NCBI GenBank assembly: GCA_947501105.1
Contig: CANMUP010000001.1
Location: forward strand, 248,001 to 312,000
Direction: 5' to 3'
DNA length: 64,000 nucleotides
From: an uncultured Flaviramulus sp.
GTDB lineage: Bacteria; Bacteroidota; Bacteroidia; Flavobacteriales; Flavobacteriaceae
Shown: piece by piece, positions 63,841-64,000 of the stretch
Layout: each line of letters begins with the position of its first letter
How positions within the stretch are numbered: the first letter of the stretch is position 1
The notes under the pieces: model-generated
What the model was told of the DNA's origin: nothing
The model's database searches: none
Seen by the model: the letters and a program-made list of their open reading frames with translations, nothing else
Program-made: the position numbers and the translations under genes

Positions 63841-64000
63841 TTAATTTATTTTAATAGATTTAATAATAGCTTCAAGCTCGAACATATAGCCCCTTTTCTC
63901 TACGGATGGAGCAAAAACAAAACCTTCTGCAATAACCCACCTGTTATTAATTTTGTCTTCAATAGCGTAATTCACAAAAGGTCCTGCCATAACTGCGCCT
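63841..64000 (-). CDS. DUF4837-like protein, C-terminal fragment
   Basis: The minus-strand frame is open from 64000 to a TAA at 63841 and encodes the last 52 residues of a protein whose start lies outside the window. The sequence GPFVNYAIEDKINNRWVIAEGFVFAPSVEK and YMFELEAIIKSIK is what I remember for the end of DUF4837, a flavobacterial family found near tatA and M23 genes. The fragment is too short for a confident call of function. Confidence 0.55.
   Translation of the reverse strand, partial: GAVMAGPFVNYAIEDKINNRWVIAEGFVFAPSVEKRGYMFELEAIIKSIKIN

Overview
The window looks like chromosomal DNA from a marine-type flavobacterium (Bacteroidota, family Flavobacteriaceae). It is very AT-rich. Several promoters match the Bacteroidetes form (TTTG, about 19 bases, TAnnTTTG), and Shine-Dalgarno sequences are generally not evident. 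The gene content is lineage-typical: SprE/PorW of gliding and type IX secretion, an F-type ATP synthase operon without beta and epsilon genes, and many small lipoproteins and DUF families that I know from Flavobacteriia. I saw no rRNA, tRNA, CRISPR array, integrase or transposase. No gene-free stretch exceeds 300 bases; the longest (3268-3558) holds a nested dispersed repeat.

Layout. 1-3.8 kb: the end of trpS, dprA, a HU-CCDC81/SPOR membrane protein, a hotdog thioesterase and a tiny lipoprotein. 3.9-10.9 kb (minus strand): an envelope set of EnvC-like protein, DUF4292 lipoprotein, TPR protein, sugar nucleotidyltransferase, dUTPase, a flippase and a lipoprotein. 11.0-16.1 kb (minus): atpB-E-F-H-A-G with a canonical promoter and a terminator, preceded by atpZ, an AtpI-like membrane protein, bactofilin and sprE. 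19.9-28.2 kb: an ABC exporter pair, a PaaE-like reductase, a GT9 glycosyltransferase, upp, purD and small conserved membrane proteins.

28.2-59.4 kb is a large surface-polysaccharide locus. Three plus-strand genes (CapK-like ligase, wecB, GT4) converge on a long minus-strand array. Read in transcription order (high to low coordinate), the array holds a Wzz-like protein, rfbB-A-C-D (dTDP-rhamnose), an MBOAT plus AlgJ/AlgX-type O-acetylation pair with a lipoprotein, a pseudaminic-acid-type nonulosonate pathway (pseB, pseC, pseF, pseG, then SDR, phosphoesterase and ATP-grasp genes, then pseI), a Wzx flippase, a GT52-like (sialyltransferase-type) transferase, a sialidase-fold protein, three Wzy/ligase-like proteins, a GT4-type transferase, UDP-glucose dehydrogenase, UDP-xylose synthase and the initiating phosphoglycosyltransferase. 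Together these could build, flip, polymerise, acetylate and export a polymer containing rhamnose, GlcA/Xyl, ManNAc and a nonulosonic acid. 59.4-64 kb: a DUF6909-type protein with a nucleosidase-like C-terminus, a GH3-family adenylating enzyme, an M23 peptidase, tatA and the end of a DUF4837-like gene.

The most promising novelty is the nonulosonate branch. The acetyltransferase step (PseH) is absent, and an ATP-grasp ligase, a metallophosphoesterase and an SDR sit inside the operon instead. Next is the O-acetylation module, whose SGNH enzyme shares its N-terminal periplasmic domain with the neighbouring stand-alone lipoprotein.
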